Shown here in pieces: positions 26,623 through 35,590 of a stretch of 64,000 nt of DNA; position 1 is the first letter of the stretch, and each line of letters opens with the position of its first letter. The DNA comes from Flavobacteriales bacterium (GTDB taxonomy: Bacteria; Bacteroidota; Bacteroidia; Flavobacteriales_F; PHOS-HE28), in assembly GCA_019638085.1 (NCBI GenBank), contig JAHBUL010000006.1, forward strand, positions 62,001-126,000, read 5' to 3'. A model generated the notes under the pieces. That model had not been told where the DNA came from and did not search any database. It saw only the letters and a list, made by a program, of their open reading frames with translations. Both the position numbers and the translations under genes were made by a program.

Positions 26623-29055
26623 ATGCCAGCAGCGCCAGGTCCCAAAGGGGGCATCATCGAGGTGAACGACCTGCGGAACCTGATCCGCATCGTCTCGAAG
26701 AACTGGTATTTCGTGGTGATCGCATTGGTGCTCTCCGCCGTGCTCTCCTACCTGTACTCCTACAAGATACCGGACGTATACGGCGCCAGCACGCAGATCC
26801 TGCTGAAGGACAAGACTTCCTATGATTACCAGAGCCAGGTATACAAGAACATCGGCTATATCAATGCCTATGGGGACATCGTGAACCAGAAGCGGGTGCT
26901 CACCAGTTATGACCTGGTGGACCGGACACTGGAGAAGCTCGATTTCGAGGTCTCCTACTTCATCATCGGTCGCTTCAAGACCACCCAGATCTACGCCAAC
27001 CTGCCCTTCACCGTGCAGATCCAGTTGCTGAACAACAAGCTGTACGAACGGCCTTTCGACCTGCACATCGTGGACTCCAAACAGTTCACCATCAGCTACG
27101 ATGGCGGCCAAGGGGTGGTCACCAAGAAATTCCTCTTCAACACCGATATCGCGGATGAGGATTTCACCTTGCGCGTAACGCCGAACGTGGACCTGAAGCC
27201 CTCCACCATCAGTAAATACACGACCAGTGATTACCGCTTCGTGCGCCATTCCCGCGGACGCCAGGTCTCCAAATACGCGAAGACGCTCGACGTGGTGAAC
27301 CTGGACTACACCACCATTCTCCAGGTCACCGTGGAGGATGAGATCGCAGCGCGGGCCAAGATGTTCTTGGACACCCTCAGCAACGAGTACATCAAATACA
27401 CCTTGCAAGGCGATTTCGACATCAACGAAAATACCTTGATCTATATCGACAAGCAACTGGAAGAGGTGTCCGGGATCCTGAATGAATATGAGGACGACCT
27501 GCAGGCCTTTTTGCGCAGCAAGGACATCCTGGACCTGAACAAGGAGAATTCCCAATACTTCAACCAGCTGGTGAACCTCGATGCGGAAAAACGGAAGTTG
27601 GAGTTGATGATCGAGAGCGTGGATGCCCTCAAGGATTACGTGCTGAACATCGGGGATGCAGAGCTCTTGCCCCCCTCCTTTTACATCCTCGAGGATGATG
27701 ATTTCCTGAAGCGGACCTTGGGACAGCTCTACTCCATGCAAATGGACATCAACCGCTACATGTATACCGTGGAGCCGGACAACCCCACCGTATTGGAGGC
27801 CAAAAAGACCATCCAGCTCACCCGGGCCAATCTGTTGATCTACCTAAAGAATACGCGGGAGGCCATCACGCAAAAGATCAAGGACCTGGACAAGCAAGCT
27901 GCTGAATACACCGACCTGATCCGTGCGGTTCCACAGAACCAGCGGGATGTGGAGAATTTCCAGCGGAAGGTGAAGGTGAACGAGAAGCTCTATGAGTTCC
28001 TTTTGGAGAAACGGGCCAGCACGGTGATCGCCCGGGCGGGCATCATCCCCCAGACCAAGGTGATCGAGGCGGCGCGCTCCATGGGCGTGGTGCGGCCCAA
28101 CAAGGTGAAGATCCTGTACACCTTCCTGGTGGGCGGCGGTCTGATCTCCCTGCTGCTGGTCTTTATCCGTGTGCTCTTCTATGACCGGGTGGACAATGCC
28201 GACCAGCTCCGCAGCGCCACCAGCATTCCCGTCTTTGGGGAGGTGATCCTGAGCGACAAGGCCGAGGACAACTACGTGGTGGTGGACAGCGACCCCAAGG
28301 CCGCCATCACCGAGAGCTTCCGCACCATACGGACCAACCTGGAATACCTGCCCGCCACCGATACCGGCCGCGCCGTGATGGTGACCAGCTATCGGCCCAA
28401 CGAAGGCAAGACCTTCTGTTCGGTGAACCTCAGCGCCATCCTGGCCAAGGCAGGCAAGAAGGTGCTGCTGCTGGAACTGGACCTGCACAAACCGAAAGTG
28501 GGTACAGGCCTCGGCCTGACCAATAATATCGGGATCAGTACCATCCTGGTGGGCAAGGCCAGCATCGAGGAATGCATCATGCATACGCAGATCGAGAATT
28601 TCGATGTGCTCCTGGCCGGGGCCACGCCCCCCAATGCCTCGGAGCTGGTGCTGAGCAAGATGCTGCCCGAACTCTTCAACTATGGCCGCGAACACTACGA
28701 TTATGTGATGATCGATACCCCGCCGGTGGGCCTGATCACGGATGCCCTGCTGATGATGCGCCATGTGGACGCCACCCTCTTTGTGATCAATACCCGCTTT
28801 GCCAACAAGGACCACCTCCGCAATGCGCTGGAGATCCATGCGGCCAACCCGGTGAAGAATTTCGGCTTTATCCTCAACGGGGTGCGGATGAAGAAGAGCA
28901 AATATTACTACAACACCAACTACGGCTACGGCTACCGCTATGCCTATGGATACGGGGGCTACGGATATGGATATGGCGGCAGGCGCACGAAGGATAGTAA
29001 GGATAAGAAGGGAAAGGACGGCAGGTCCAAGAATGGCAACAACCAGAATACATAG
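26623..29055 (+). CDS. wzc: Wzc-like polysaccharide co-polymerase with BY-kinase domain
   Basis: Inner-membrane chain-length regulator fused to a bacterial tyrosine kinase, controlling export and polymer length of capsule or EPS. The N-terminal Wzz domain has a TM helix (YFVVIALVLSAVLSYLY, residues ~29-45) and a long periplasmic coiled-coil part; the second TM is near residue 505 (LYTFLVGGGLISLLLVFI). The kinase domain has Walker A in MVTSYRPNEGKTFCSVNLS, A' in VLLLELDLHKPKVG and Walker B in YVMIDTPPVGLITDAL. The tail has 12 tyrosines in about 26 residues near position 765-790 (YGYG-type repeats), the autophosphorylation cluster. 810 residues, normal. First of the wzc-wzm-wzt run, with three bases to wzm. 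Confidence 0.95.
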   Translation: MPAAPGPKGGIIEVNDLRNLIRIVSKNWYFVVIALVLSAVLSYLYSYKIPDVYGASTQILLKDKTSYDYQSQVYKNIGYINAYGDIVNQKRVLTSYDLVDRTLEKLDFEVSYFIIGRFKTTQIYANLPFTVQIQLLNNKLYERPFDLHIVDSKQFTISYDGGQGVVTKKFLFNTDIADEDFTLRVTPNVDLKPSTISKYTTSDYRFVRHSRGRQVSKYAKTLDVVNLDYTTILQVTVEDEIAARAKMFLDTLSNEYIKYTLQGDFDINENTLIYIDKQLEEVSGILNEYEDDLQAFLRSKDILDLNKENSQYFNQLVNLDAEKRKLELMIESVDALKDYVLNIGDAELLPPSFYILEDDDFLKRTLGQLYSMQMDINRYMYTVEPDNPTVLEAKKTIQLTRANLLIYLKNTREAITQKIKDLDKQAAEYTDLIRAVPQNQRDVENFQRKVKVNEKLYEFLLEKRASTVIARAGIIPQTKVIEAARSMGVVRPNKVKILYTFLVGGGLISLLLVFIRVLFYDRVDNADQLRSATSIPVFGEVILSDKAEDNYVVVDSDPKAAITESFRTIRTNLEYLPATDTGRAVMVTSYRPNEGKTFCSVNLSAILAKAGKKVLLLELDLHKPKVGTGLGLTNNIGISTILVGKASIEECIMHTQIENFDVLLAGATPPNASELVLSKMLPELFNYGREHYDYVMIDTPPVGLITDALLMMRHVDATLFVINTRFANKDHLRNALEIHAANPVKNFGFILNGVRMKKSKYYYNTNYGYGYRYAYGYGGYGYGYGGRRTKDSKDKKGKDGRSKNGNNQNT

Positions 29056-29058
29056 GCC

Positions 29059-29949
29059 GTGATACAGCAAGTCACAGTACCGGAGAAGAAGCAATTCTTG
29101 GACGAGCAGCACTGGGATGTGGTGATCGCACCCTCTTCCCCGTGGTGGAAGCTCAACCTGGGAGAGATCTGGCGTTACCGCGACCTGTTGCGCGAATTGG
29201 TGGTACGTGACCTCACCGCCATCTACAAGCAGACCATCCTCGGACCCATCTGGGTGCTGGTGCAGCCCCTGATCACTTCCATCATGTTCGCGGTGATCTT
29301 CGGCATGATGGCCCGCATGTCCTTGCCGGGCATTCCCGCGCTGCTCTTCTACATGTCCGCCATCGTGCCCTGGTCCTTCTTCGCCGGCGTGATCAACAAG
29401 ACCTCCGCCACCTTGGCCGCCAACGCCAACCTGATGACCAAGGTCTACTTCCCGCGCCTGATCCCGCCCTTGTCATCCATGTTCTCCACCAGCTTCACCT
29501 TCCTGGTGCAGCTTACCCTCTTCTTCGTCTTCGCCTTGGTGTACCTGCTTTCCGGCAGCTATGCGTGGGCACCCGGAGCGGCCCTGCTGATGCTGCCCCT
29601 CTTGTTGCTCCTGGAGATGATGCTCGCCTTGGGCGTGGGACTGATCGTGGCGGCCATGACCACCCGGTATAAGGACCTCGGCTTCCTCATCGGCTTTGCC
29701 GTGCAATTGCTCATGTACATGAGTCCGGTGATCTTCCCGTTGTCCAGGGTGGATGTGGATAGTCCGGTGCGCTCCGTGCTGGAGGTCAATCCCATGACAC
29801 CCATCATCGAAGGCTTTCGCGGTGCCCTGCTCAATACGCCCATGGATTGGTCCACCCTCTGGTATTCCTTCGCTTTCGCTGCTGTTGCACTCATCACCGG
29901 TCTGGCCCTCTTCCAGCGTGCCCAACGTTCGTATGCGGATGTGGTTTGA
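29059..29949 (+). CDS. wzm: ABC-2 type polysaccharide export permease
   Basis: Membrane part of an ABC exporter for O-antigen or capsule, partner of the ATPase encoded 199 bases downstream. Cytoplasmic N-terminal part (WRYRDLLRELVVRDLTAIYKQTILGPIWVLVQPL) is the strongly conserved entry of this family. About six TM segments follow (FAVIFGMMARM, LFYMSAIVPWSFFAGV, LTLFFVFALVYLLSG, LLLLEMMLALGVGLIVAAM, GFAVQLLMYMSPVIFPL, FAFAAVALITGLALF). 296 residues including an amphipathic start. The start codon is GTG at 29059, three bases after the wzc stop. Confidence 0.92.
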   Translation: MIQQVTVPEKKQFLDEQHWDVVIAPSSPWWKLNLGEIWRYRDLLRELVVRDLTAIYKQTILGPIWVLVQPLITSIMFAVIFGMMARMSLPGIPALLFYMSAIVPWSFFAGVINKTSATLAANANLMTKVYFPRLIPPLSSMFSTSFTFLVQLTLFFVFALVYLLSGSYAWAPGAALLMLPLLLLLEMMLALGVGLIVAAMTTRYKDLGFLIGFAVQLLMYMSPVIFPLSRVDVDSPVRSVLEVNPMTPIIEGFRGALLNTPMDWSTLWYSFAFAAVALITGLALFQRAQRSYADVV

Positions 29950-29986
29950 TACGGAAAAAAGAAACAGGAAAGCTGAAACAAGAAAG

Positions 29987-30104
29987 TGGAAAGTTGAAAA
30001 TCTGCGTCCATCAGCGCGATCTGTGTCATCTGCGTTCCATCCTCATCGTCTGGAAAGTTGAAAACCTGCGCCCATCAGCTCGATCCTTGTCATCTGCGTT
30101 CCAT
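29987..30104. repeat. Two tandem copies of a 54-base direct repeat
   Basis: 29987-30040 and 30051-30104 share TGGAAAGTTGAAAA then a TCTGCG/CCTGCG segment, CCATCAGC and TGTCATCTGCGTTCCAT with a few substitutions, at a 64-base period. It lies in the gap between wzm and wzt, where no gene is seen. Confidence 0.75.
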
Positions 30105-30148
30105 TCACGATCCACCTCTTCTACCTTCCCCACCAGTAAGTTGAATCC

Positions 30149-31414
30149 ATGAGCGCAGACGAACAACCCCTGATGGTGCAAGTGCAGGGCTTGGGCAAGC
30201 GCTACCGCCTGGGCACCACCAACCGCCAGCAGCTCACCGATGATGTGAAAGCCTGGACCGCCAAATTGCTGGGCCGGCCCGATCCCACCATCCCTGTAGG
30301 GGCCGAGGTGGACCCGCAGCGCATTGGTGAGGACTTCTGGGCACTCCGCGATGTTTCCTTTGAGGTGCGCCGAGGCGAAGTGGTGGGCATTATAGGCCAT
30401 AATGGGGCCGGGAAAAGCACCCTGCTCAAGCTGCTCAGCCGCATCACGCTCCCCACCGAGGGCACCATCCGCATGCGGGGCAAGGTCTCCAGCCTGCTGG
30501 AGGTGGGTACCGGCTTTCACCAGGAACTGACCGGCCGCGAGAACATCTACCTCAACGGCGCCATCCTCGGCATGCGCAAGGCCGAGGTGAATGCCAAGAT
30601 CGACGAGATCATCGCCTTCAGCGGCATCACGCACCATATTGATACCCCTGTTAAGCGCTACAGCAGCGGCATGCGCGTGCGCCTCGGCTTTGCGGTGGCC
30701 GCGCACCTGGAGCCCGAGATCCTTATTGTGGACGAGGTGCTCTCCGTGGGCGATGCCGATTTCCAGCGCAAGAGCATGGGCAAGATGAAGGACAGCGCCA
30801 AGTCCGGTCGCACGGTGCTCTTCGTCAGCCACAACATGACCGCCATGCGTTCGCTCTGCCAACGCGTGATCTGGATGGAGCATGGCCGCGTGCGCATGCA
30901 GGGCCCCACAGAGGAGGTGGTGGCCGCATATCTCGGGAGCTATTCCAGCAGTACGACGGAAAAGATATGGAACGACCAGGATGCACCAGGTACCGAGGTC
31001 GGTAGACTAAGGCAAGTGCGGGTTGCGCCCGCATCCGGTGGGGAACTCTTCTTGTGGGAAGATGTGATCGATGTGGAGATTTCCTTCGAGAAATATGTGG
31101 ATGAACCCGTGTACGTGGTGATCCAAGTCAGCAATAGTGACAACATGGTGATCTTCACCACCAATATTCGAGAGGCCGTGCCTGGTGTTGATAAACTGAA
31201 ACCGGGTTCCCATGTGGCGGTCTGTCACTTTCCATCGCATCTGTTCAATGCGGGGGATCTCAGCCTCAGTATCGGCATGGCCCATAATGGTCGAATGAGC
31301 TTCAAGGTGGAAAATGTCGTTTCCTTCAGCGTGGTGGAGCCGCCGCGAACGGGAACTTGGCATGGTAGGCGCCGAGGCATGTTCCGGCTGAAATTACCCT
31401 GGGAGATCCGCTGA
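30149..31414 (+). CDS. wzt: ABC exporter ATPase with C-terminal Wzt-like carbohydrate-binding domain
   Basis: ATPase that drives polysaccharide export with the Wzm permease. Walker A GHNGAGKSTLLKLLSR near residue 85, signature YSSGMRVRLGFAVAAH near residue 170, Walker B EILIVDEVLSVGD, and the switch His in LFVSHNMTAM. Residues ~270-421 form a beta-rich extra domain (WEDVIDVEISFEKYVDEPVYVVIQVSN) that resembles the Wzt C-terminal domain, which in known systems recognises the modified chain end and so sets substrate specificity. 421 residues. The gap to wzm (199 bases) contains a tandem repeat; they are probably co-transcribed. Confidence 0.92.
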   Translation: MSADEQPLMVQVQGLGKRYRLGTTNRQQLTDDVKAWTAKLLGRPDPTIPVGAEVDPQRIGEDFWALRDVSFEVRRGEVVGIIGHNGAGKSTLLKLLSRITLPTEGTIRMRGKVSSLLEVGTGFHQELTGRENIYLNGAILGMRKAEVNAKIDEIIAFSGITHHIDTPVKRYSSGMRVRLGFAVAAHLEPEILIVDEVLSVGDADFQRKSMGKMKDSAKSGRTVLFVSHNMTAMRSLCQRVIWMEHGRVRMQGPTEEVVAAYLGSYSSSTTEKIWNDQDAPGTEVGRLRQVRVAPASGGELFLWEDVIDVEISFEKYVDEPVYVVIQVSNSDNMVIFTTNIREAVPGVDKLKPGSHVAVCHFPSHLFNAGDLSLSIGMAHNGRMSFKVENVVSFSVVEPPRTGTWHGRRRGMFRLKLPWEIR

Positions 31415-31534
31415 CCTTCTTGCAGATTAAATGGCCGGATAGCGCCAGGATGTTCGGGCCATCAATTACCTTGCAAGCTTGGGGCTCAACCTATAAAAGA
31501 TATCAGAGCGCATCTATGAGAGGAGTGGAGCAGC

Positions 31535-32746
31535 ATGATCGCATACCAAAAGGAAGAGCCGCGTAGATCACCGATGAAAAAAGATATGGTAGAACAGCAG
31601 CCGGGATCGCCCAGCCCCGAAGTGGCCACTGCAACCAACATTCCTGGAATGCTTTCCCCTATCCACGTTACCCGTACCTTCCTGCCTCCGCGCGAGGAAT
31701 ACCTGCATTGGCTGGATAAAGCCTATTCCAGCCATGTGCTCACCAACAACGGCCCCATCCACCGTGAGTTGGAAGAAACCCTGCGCCAGCGCTTCGATGT
31801 GCCCCATCTTCGCCTGATGGCCAACGGCACCTTGGCCTTGCAACTCGCCATCCGGGCACTTGGCATTACGGGCAAGGTGATCACCACGCCCTTCTCCTAT
31901 GTGGCCACCACCAGCGCCATCCTCTGGGAAGGTTGCGAGCCGGTCTTCGTGGACATCGACCCCAAGACCTGCTGCATCGATGCCAACCTGATCGAGGCCG
32001 CCATTACGCCGGATACCACGGCCATACTGGCCACACACGTCTATGGCATTCCCTGCGATGTGGAAGCCATCGGCGCCATTGCCAAGAAGCACGGCCTGAA
32101 GGTGATCTACGATGCGGCCCATGCTTTCGATGTGACATACAAGGGCAAGAGTATCCTGGCCTGGGGCGATGCCAGCACGCTAAGCTTCCATGCCACCAAG
32201 CTCTTCCATACGGTTGAGGGTGGTGCTGTGGTACTGCACGATGAGGGGCACGATCGAGAGCTTCGGTTGTTGCGCAGTTTTGGACATATCGGTGATGACC
32301 ATTTCTCCTTGGGCATGAATGCCAAGATGAGCGAAATGCACGCGGCCATGGGCATGGCGGTGTTACCCTATGTAAGCGAGATAGTCGCGGATCGACACCG
32401 ATGCATGCAGAGCTACGGGGAGGCTTTGGCAGATCATATCGAGAGACCACGGGTGCCGGAAGTGGGATATAATGCGGCCTACTATCCGATCATTCTAAGG
32501 GATGCTGAACAGCGAGAACATGTACAACAGGTACTTGTGCAAAAGGGTGTTCATGCACGCCGCTACTTCTACCCAGCGCTGAATACCTTGCCCTATCTTA
32601 AGACACAGGTGTCTTGCCCGATTGCCGAGAACCTTGCCGACCGGATGCTATGCCTTCCGCTCTATCATGGGATGGATAGCTTGGAATTGAAGCGTGTGTC
32701 AGATGGTGTCTTGGAGGGCATTATTGCCTTTACAGCACAGAAATAG
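31535..32746 (+). CDS. DegT/DnrJ/EryC1/StrS family aminotransferase
   Basis: PLP-dependent enzyme that usually makes amino- or dideoxy-sugar nucleotides from keto sugars. Motifs: ANGTLALQLAIRALGITG (phosphate-binding), DIDPKTCCIDANLIEAAI, ATHVYGIPCDVEAI, DAAHAFDV, and [17 protein letters not shown] with the PLP lysine. About 403 residues including a Ser/Pro-rich N-terminal extension of ~40 residues before IHVTRTFLPPREEY, where family members normally begin; the ATG at 31574 is an alternative start. AGGAG at 31520-31524 precedes the 31535 start. The product may be a 4-amino-4,6-dideoxy-type sugar as in Vio/Per pathways; the exact sugar is inference. Confidence 0.9.
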   Translation: MIAYQKEEPRRSPMKKDMVEQQPGSPSPEVATATNIPGMLSPIHVTRTFLPPREEYLHWLDKAYSSHVLTNNGPIHRELEETLRQRFDVPHLRLMANGTLALQLAIRALGITGKVITTPFSYVATTSAILWEGCEPVFVDIDPKTCCIDANLIEAAITPDTTAILATHVYGIPCDVEAIGAIAKKHGLKVIYDAAHAFDVTYKGKSILAWGDASTLSFHATKLFHTVEGGAVVLHDEGHDRELRLLRSFGHIGDDHFSLGMNAKMSEMHAAMGMAVLPYVSEIVADRHRCMQSYGEALADHIERPRVPEVGYNAAYYPIILRDAEQREHVQQVLVQKGVHARRYFYPALNTLPYLKTQVSCPIAENLADRMLCLPLYHGMDSLELKRVSDGVLEGIIAFTAQK

Positions 32747-32830
32747 GGCATCTCTTAGAGGCCTCTATGCACGACGAAAAGAGGAGGATACGATGTACAT
32801 CAAAGAACAAGGAACAGATCCAATTGGATT

Positions 32831-33523
32831 ATGAGCAGCTGGAAGGAGAGGTACAATGACCCGGCGCACCATGCCACACCGGATGCTCAGTTGAACGTGG
32901 GTCGAACGAAAGGGGGAGAAAGCATATTGCCCCATGTGTGGAGCAGGACCGTCGATGATATCGTCCAGACGTGTAACATCAACTCGGATAGCGTGGTGTT
33001 GGAACTGTGCTGTGGTAATGGAATGTTGCTCGGGCCGGTAGCCAAACTCTGTTCGGAGGCAATTGGGGTGGACTTTTCAGCTCCACTGATCAGTGAGTTG
33101 GAACGGAATTTCGGAGATGTGGTCACCGCCTACTTAGCGGACGCATTGGAATACGAATGTCCTCGGAGGGATCTTGATGTCATTCTGGTCTACTTCTCTA
33201 TTCAGCATTTCTCTGAACGTGATGCGCTCCTGCTCATCGAGCGTTCCATTCCATGGTTGAAACAGGGCGGACGTCTCTTCGTAGGTGATGTGCCTGACGA
33301 GGCAGTGAAGTGGGATTACATCAACAAGCCAGAGTTTCGTAAGGACTATTTTACGCGGTTGAAGTCTGACACCCCGAAGATCGGCCATTGGTTCCGAAGG
33401 GAGTTCTTCCAAGGTCTGGCGGATCACCTACCTCAAGTCCGCGTCGAAGTGTTGGATCAGCCAGCCCACCATATCAATTCGGATATCCGCTTCGATGTAC
33501 TGATCACAAAGTTGAATTCATGA
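32831..33523 (+). CDS. Class I SAM-dependent methyltransferase
   Basis: Rossmann-type methyltransferase of 230 residues. The SAM-binding core is VVLELCCGNGMLLGPVAKLC (motif I, with E-x-C-x-G-x-G), GVDFSAPLISELERNF (acidic post I) and LDVILVYFSIQHF (motif II/III). The N-terminus has LNVGRTKGGESIL and the end HHINSDIRFDVLITK. Local base composition is more AT-rich than its neighbours, and 84 bases of non-coding sequence precede it, which may hint at later acquisition together with the next gene. The stop is fused with the start of the sulfotransferase (ATGA). Probable target: a sugar hydroxyl; unproven. Confidence 0.85.
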   Translation: MSSWKERYNDPAHHATPDAQLNVGRTKGGESILPHVWSRTVDDIVQTCNINSDSVVLELCCGNGMLLGPVAKLCSEAIGVDFSAPLISELERNFGDVVTAYLADALEYECPRRDLDVILVYFSIQHFSERDALLLIERSIPWLKQGGRLFVGDVPDEAVKWDYINKPEFRKDYFTRLKSDTPKIGHWFRREFFQGLADHLPQVRVEVLDQPAHHINSDIRFDVLITKLNS

Positions 33524-34332
33524 AGCGGATCGCAATTCACGGGGTTCCACGTTCTGGCACGACCTGGGTCGGTGCTTTATTCGATTCTTGCCCCACGCTG
33601 CGTTACGTCACGCAGCCTTTGTTCTCGTACGCATTCAAAGGCCGTCTTGATCTGAGCTCCAGCAAGCAGGACATAGAGCGCTTCTTTGAGGATATCGCGG
33701 CGAGTTCGGACGAGTTCATCAATCAGACGCCACAGAAGCAGAGCAAGGCGATCCCTGTTTTCGATAAGCAACAGATGGAAGCCATTTGCTACAAGGAGGC
33801 GAGGTATCATCACTTGATCCCTCATCTTCTAGAAACAGACCCTGAGCTATTCGTCTTCCTGATAGTTCGGAACCCGATGAGCGTGATAGCCTCATGGGAG
33901 AAGGCACCGAAAGAATTCGATCCAGAGAACATGGATCTGATGGAGGAGTGGCGAGGCGCGCAAAAAAAGAACCAGAATAGGCCCGAGGAATGGTACGGTT
34001 TCGATAAGTGGAAGGAGTTCGCTCACATGGCTCTCGCAATGGCCGAACGCTTTCCTGAGCGCTGTTGCATCATCGAGTACCATGAACTGCTGCGAGATAC
34101 GGGTGCCGAACTTCGTTCCTACTTCGCATTCTGCGGTATACCCTTCGAGGAGCAGACGGGGGATTTCATTGCGGAAAGCCGATCGAAGGACATGACAACA
34201 GATGCCTATGCAGTTTTCCGTGTGAAACAGGTCGATGACCAATGGAAAGGTTCCTTGCCCGCGCCTATCGTGGATGCTATCCGCGATGAATTAGATGGCA
34301 CGGAATTGCAAAGGTTCCTGTATGAAGTTTGA
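33520..34332 (+). CDS. Sulfotransferase family protein 1
   Basis: PAPS-dependent sulfotransferase fold of 270 residues. The 5'-phosphosulfate loop is HGVPRSGTTWVGALF at residues 6-20, and the 3'-phosphate motif is LIVRNPMSVIASWEK near residues 110-125. Start at the ATG at 33520 that overlaps the methyltransferase stop, so the two are coupled; upstream in-frame codons lie inside that gene. Low GC compared with the rest of the locus, like its neighbour. It is one of five sulfotransferase genes within 9 kb, which suggests that the exported glycan is sulfated at several positions; the acceptor is unknown. Confidence 0.86.
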   Translation: MKRIAIHGVPRSGTTWVGALFDSCPTLRYVTQPLFSYAFKGRLDLSSSKQDIERFFEDIAASSDEFINQTPQKQSKAIPVFDKQQMEAICYKEARYHHLIPHLLETDPELFVFLIVRNPMSVIASWEKAPKEFDPENMDLMEEWRGAQKKNQNRPEEWYGFDKWKEFAHMALAMAERFPERCCIIEYHELLRDTGAELRSYFAFCGIPFEEQTGDFIAESRSKDMTTDAYAVFRVKQVDDQWKGSLPAPIVDAIRDELDGTELQRFLYEV

Positions 34333-34536
34333 TCTAGTTACGAGCTAGGGTGAAGACTTTCTACGTACAATCCCAACCGCAGTGATCGACTATCACGGGT
34401 GGTAGTATTAAGTAGCCCAATACGCCGCCAAGTCCATATGAGGAGGACTGAATTACTGAATCAATGGCGGCCTGGGTTACATGTCTATAGAACCGAAGGA
34501 AGGAATCAAGTACCGTGCTGATCGTATCGTATGGGA

Positions 34537-35307
34537 TCATGCCTTGGTCAAAGTATGTTGGCTCAGCATCTCTCGGATGGCCGCAGGCTCATTGAACATC
34601 ATGACGTCGATGATCGAAAGCCCTGGCTCGAAGCTGCCTGTATGTTGCGGGTAGCTTGGCAATTCCTGATGGTGGTAGAGCAGCTCAATGCCTGCTGCCT
34701 CGAACTGTAAGGGGTCGAATATCTCCTTTCCGCCCGGTGGGTTGATGTACGTCCGTACTTCCAGTGCTTGGCTGATATGGAGCGCCCATTCACCAGGATG
34801 TGTAGCAGCTGCGTGATCCAGCTCCATAGCGGAATAGATCTCGGCCCGGAACGGGATGCCGAGGTAGGCGCAGGTCAGGTCCAAGGAGCGGGTAAGGAAA
34901 GGCACCAGCGCAGTGGGCCGGGGTTCAAAGCAAGTGGCCAGCAGCTCCACAACTTCGGCATAGTGGGGGGCACGCTTGTTCTTGTAATGGTCCAACTGCC
35001 GGAGCAACTGCTCAAAGTGGTCCACATCGGGCGCCACTTGCATATCCTTGATCAGCGTTTCCCTGGAATGAGGGGCCATGGTCACGGCCACATACTTCAG
35101 TCCGCCGCCTTGCTTCAGGACCCGGTTGCGGTTCACCCATCCTTTTCGGATGTACTGGACCGGGTCGAAGACGATCCAACGATCCGTGTTCGCGATCAGT
35201 CCGAAATAGCCGAGGTAAGGGAAGAAATAGGGCTGCATGATGCCCAGCCGCTTATCCGCGTACATGGCCTTTTTGCCTTGGCCCGTATTCGGCGAGTGTG
35301 TATTCAT
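34537..35307 (-). CDS. WbqC family protein
   Basis: Small protein family found in O-antigen and capsule loci, without a proven reaction. The signature is the N-terminal IMQPYFFPYLGYFGLIANTD followed by FDPVQYIRKGWVNRN, then TYINPPGGKEIFDP and SFEPGLSIIDVMMFNEP at the C-terminus; all are conserved family blocks. 256 residues, including a 15-residue N-terminal extension before YADKRLG. Located on the minus strand between plus-strand sulfotransferase and GT2 genes, with gaps of about 200 and 280 bases that hold nothing recognisable. Confidence 0.9.
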   Translation of the reverse strand: MNTHSPNTGQGKKAMYADKRLGIMQPYFFPYLGYFGLIANTDRWIVFDPVQYIRKGWVNRNRVLKQGGGLKYVAVTMAPHSRETLIKDMQVAPDVDHFEQLLRQLDHYKNKRAPHYAEVVELLATCFEPRPTALVPFLTRSLDLTCAYLGIPFRAEIYSAMELDHAAATHPGEWALHISQALEVRTYINPPGGKEIFDPLQFEAAGIELLYHHQELPSYPQHTGSFEPGLSIIDVMMFNEPAAIREMLSQHTLTKA

Positions 35308-35590
35308 TCAGCCCGCAAATATGGCCATGATTGCAGCCAATTGCGAGCTTCGCATAGTTTAGACGTTCTTCGTGTATAGATCAACTTGCCCATCCAAACC
35401 CAAATGCATTGCCAGATAGAACAGTGGTTTGGTATTTGGGCAATCCATTGGCCATGGTTGGCATGTCTCGGCGCAATGGTTCAACTTGCAGCCGTCGCCT
35501 TCAAAGGATCAGTAGATTCTTCCCCAGATCGTTAACAGTACAAAGGTGTTGACCGAGATGGAGTAATTGGTTCGACATTCGCGGATTAAA

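Noticed and set aside
26506..29112. Two long minus-strand frames (411 and 422 codons)
   Set aside because: Antisense to wzc, which has all Walker motifs; their sequences are His/Val/Gln-rich low-quality translations.
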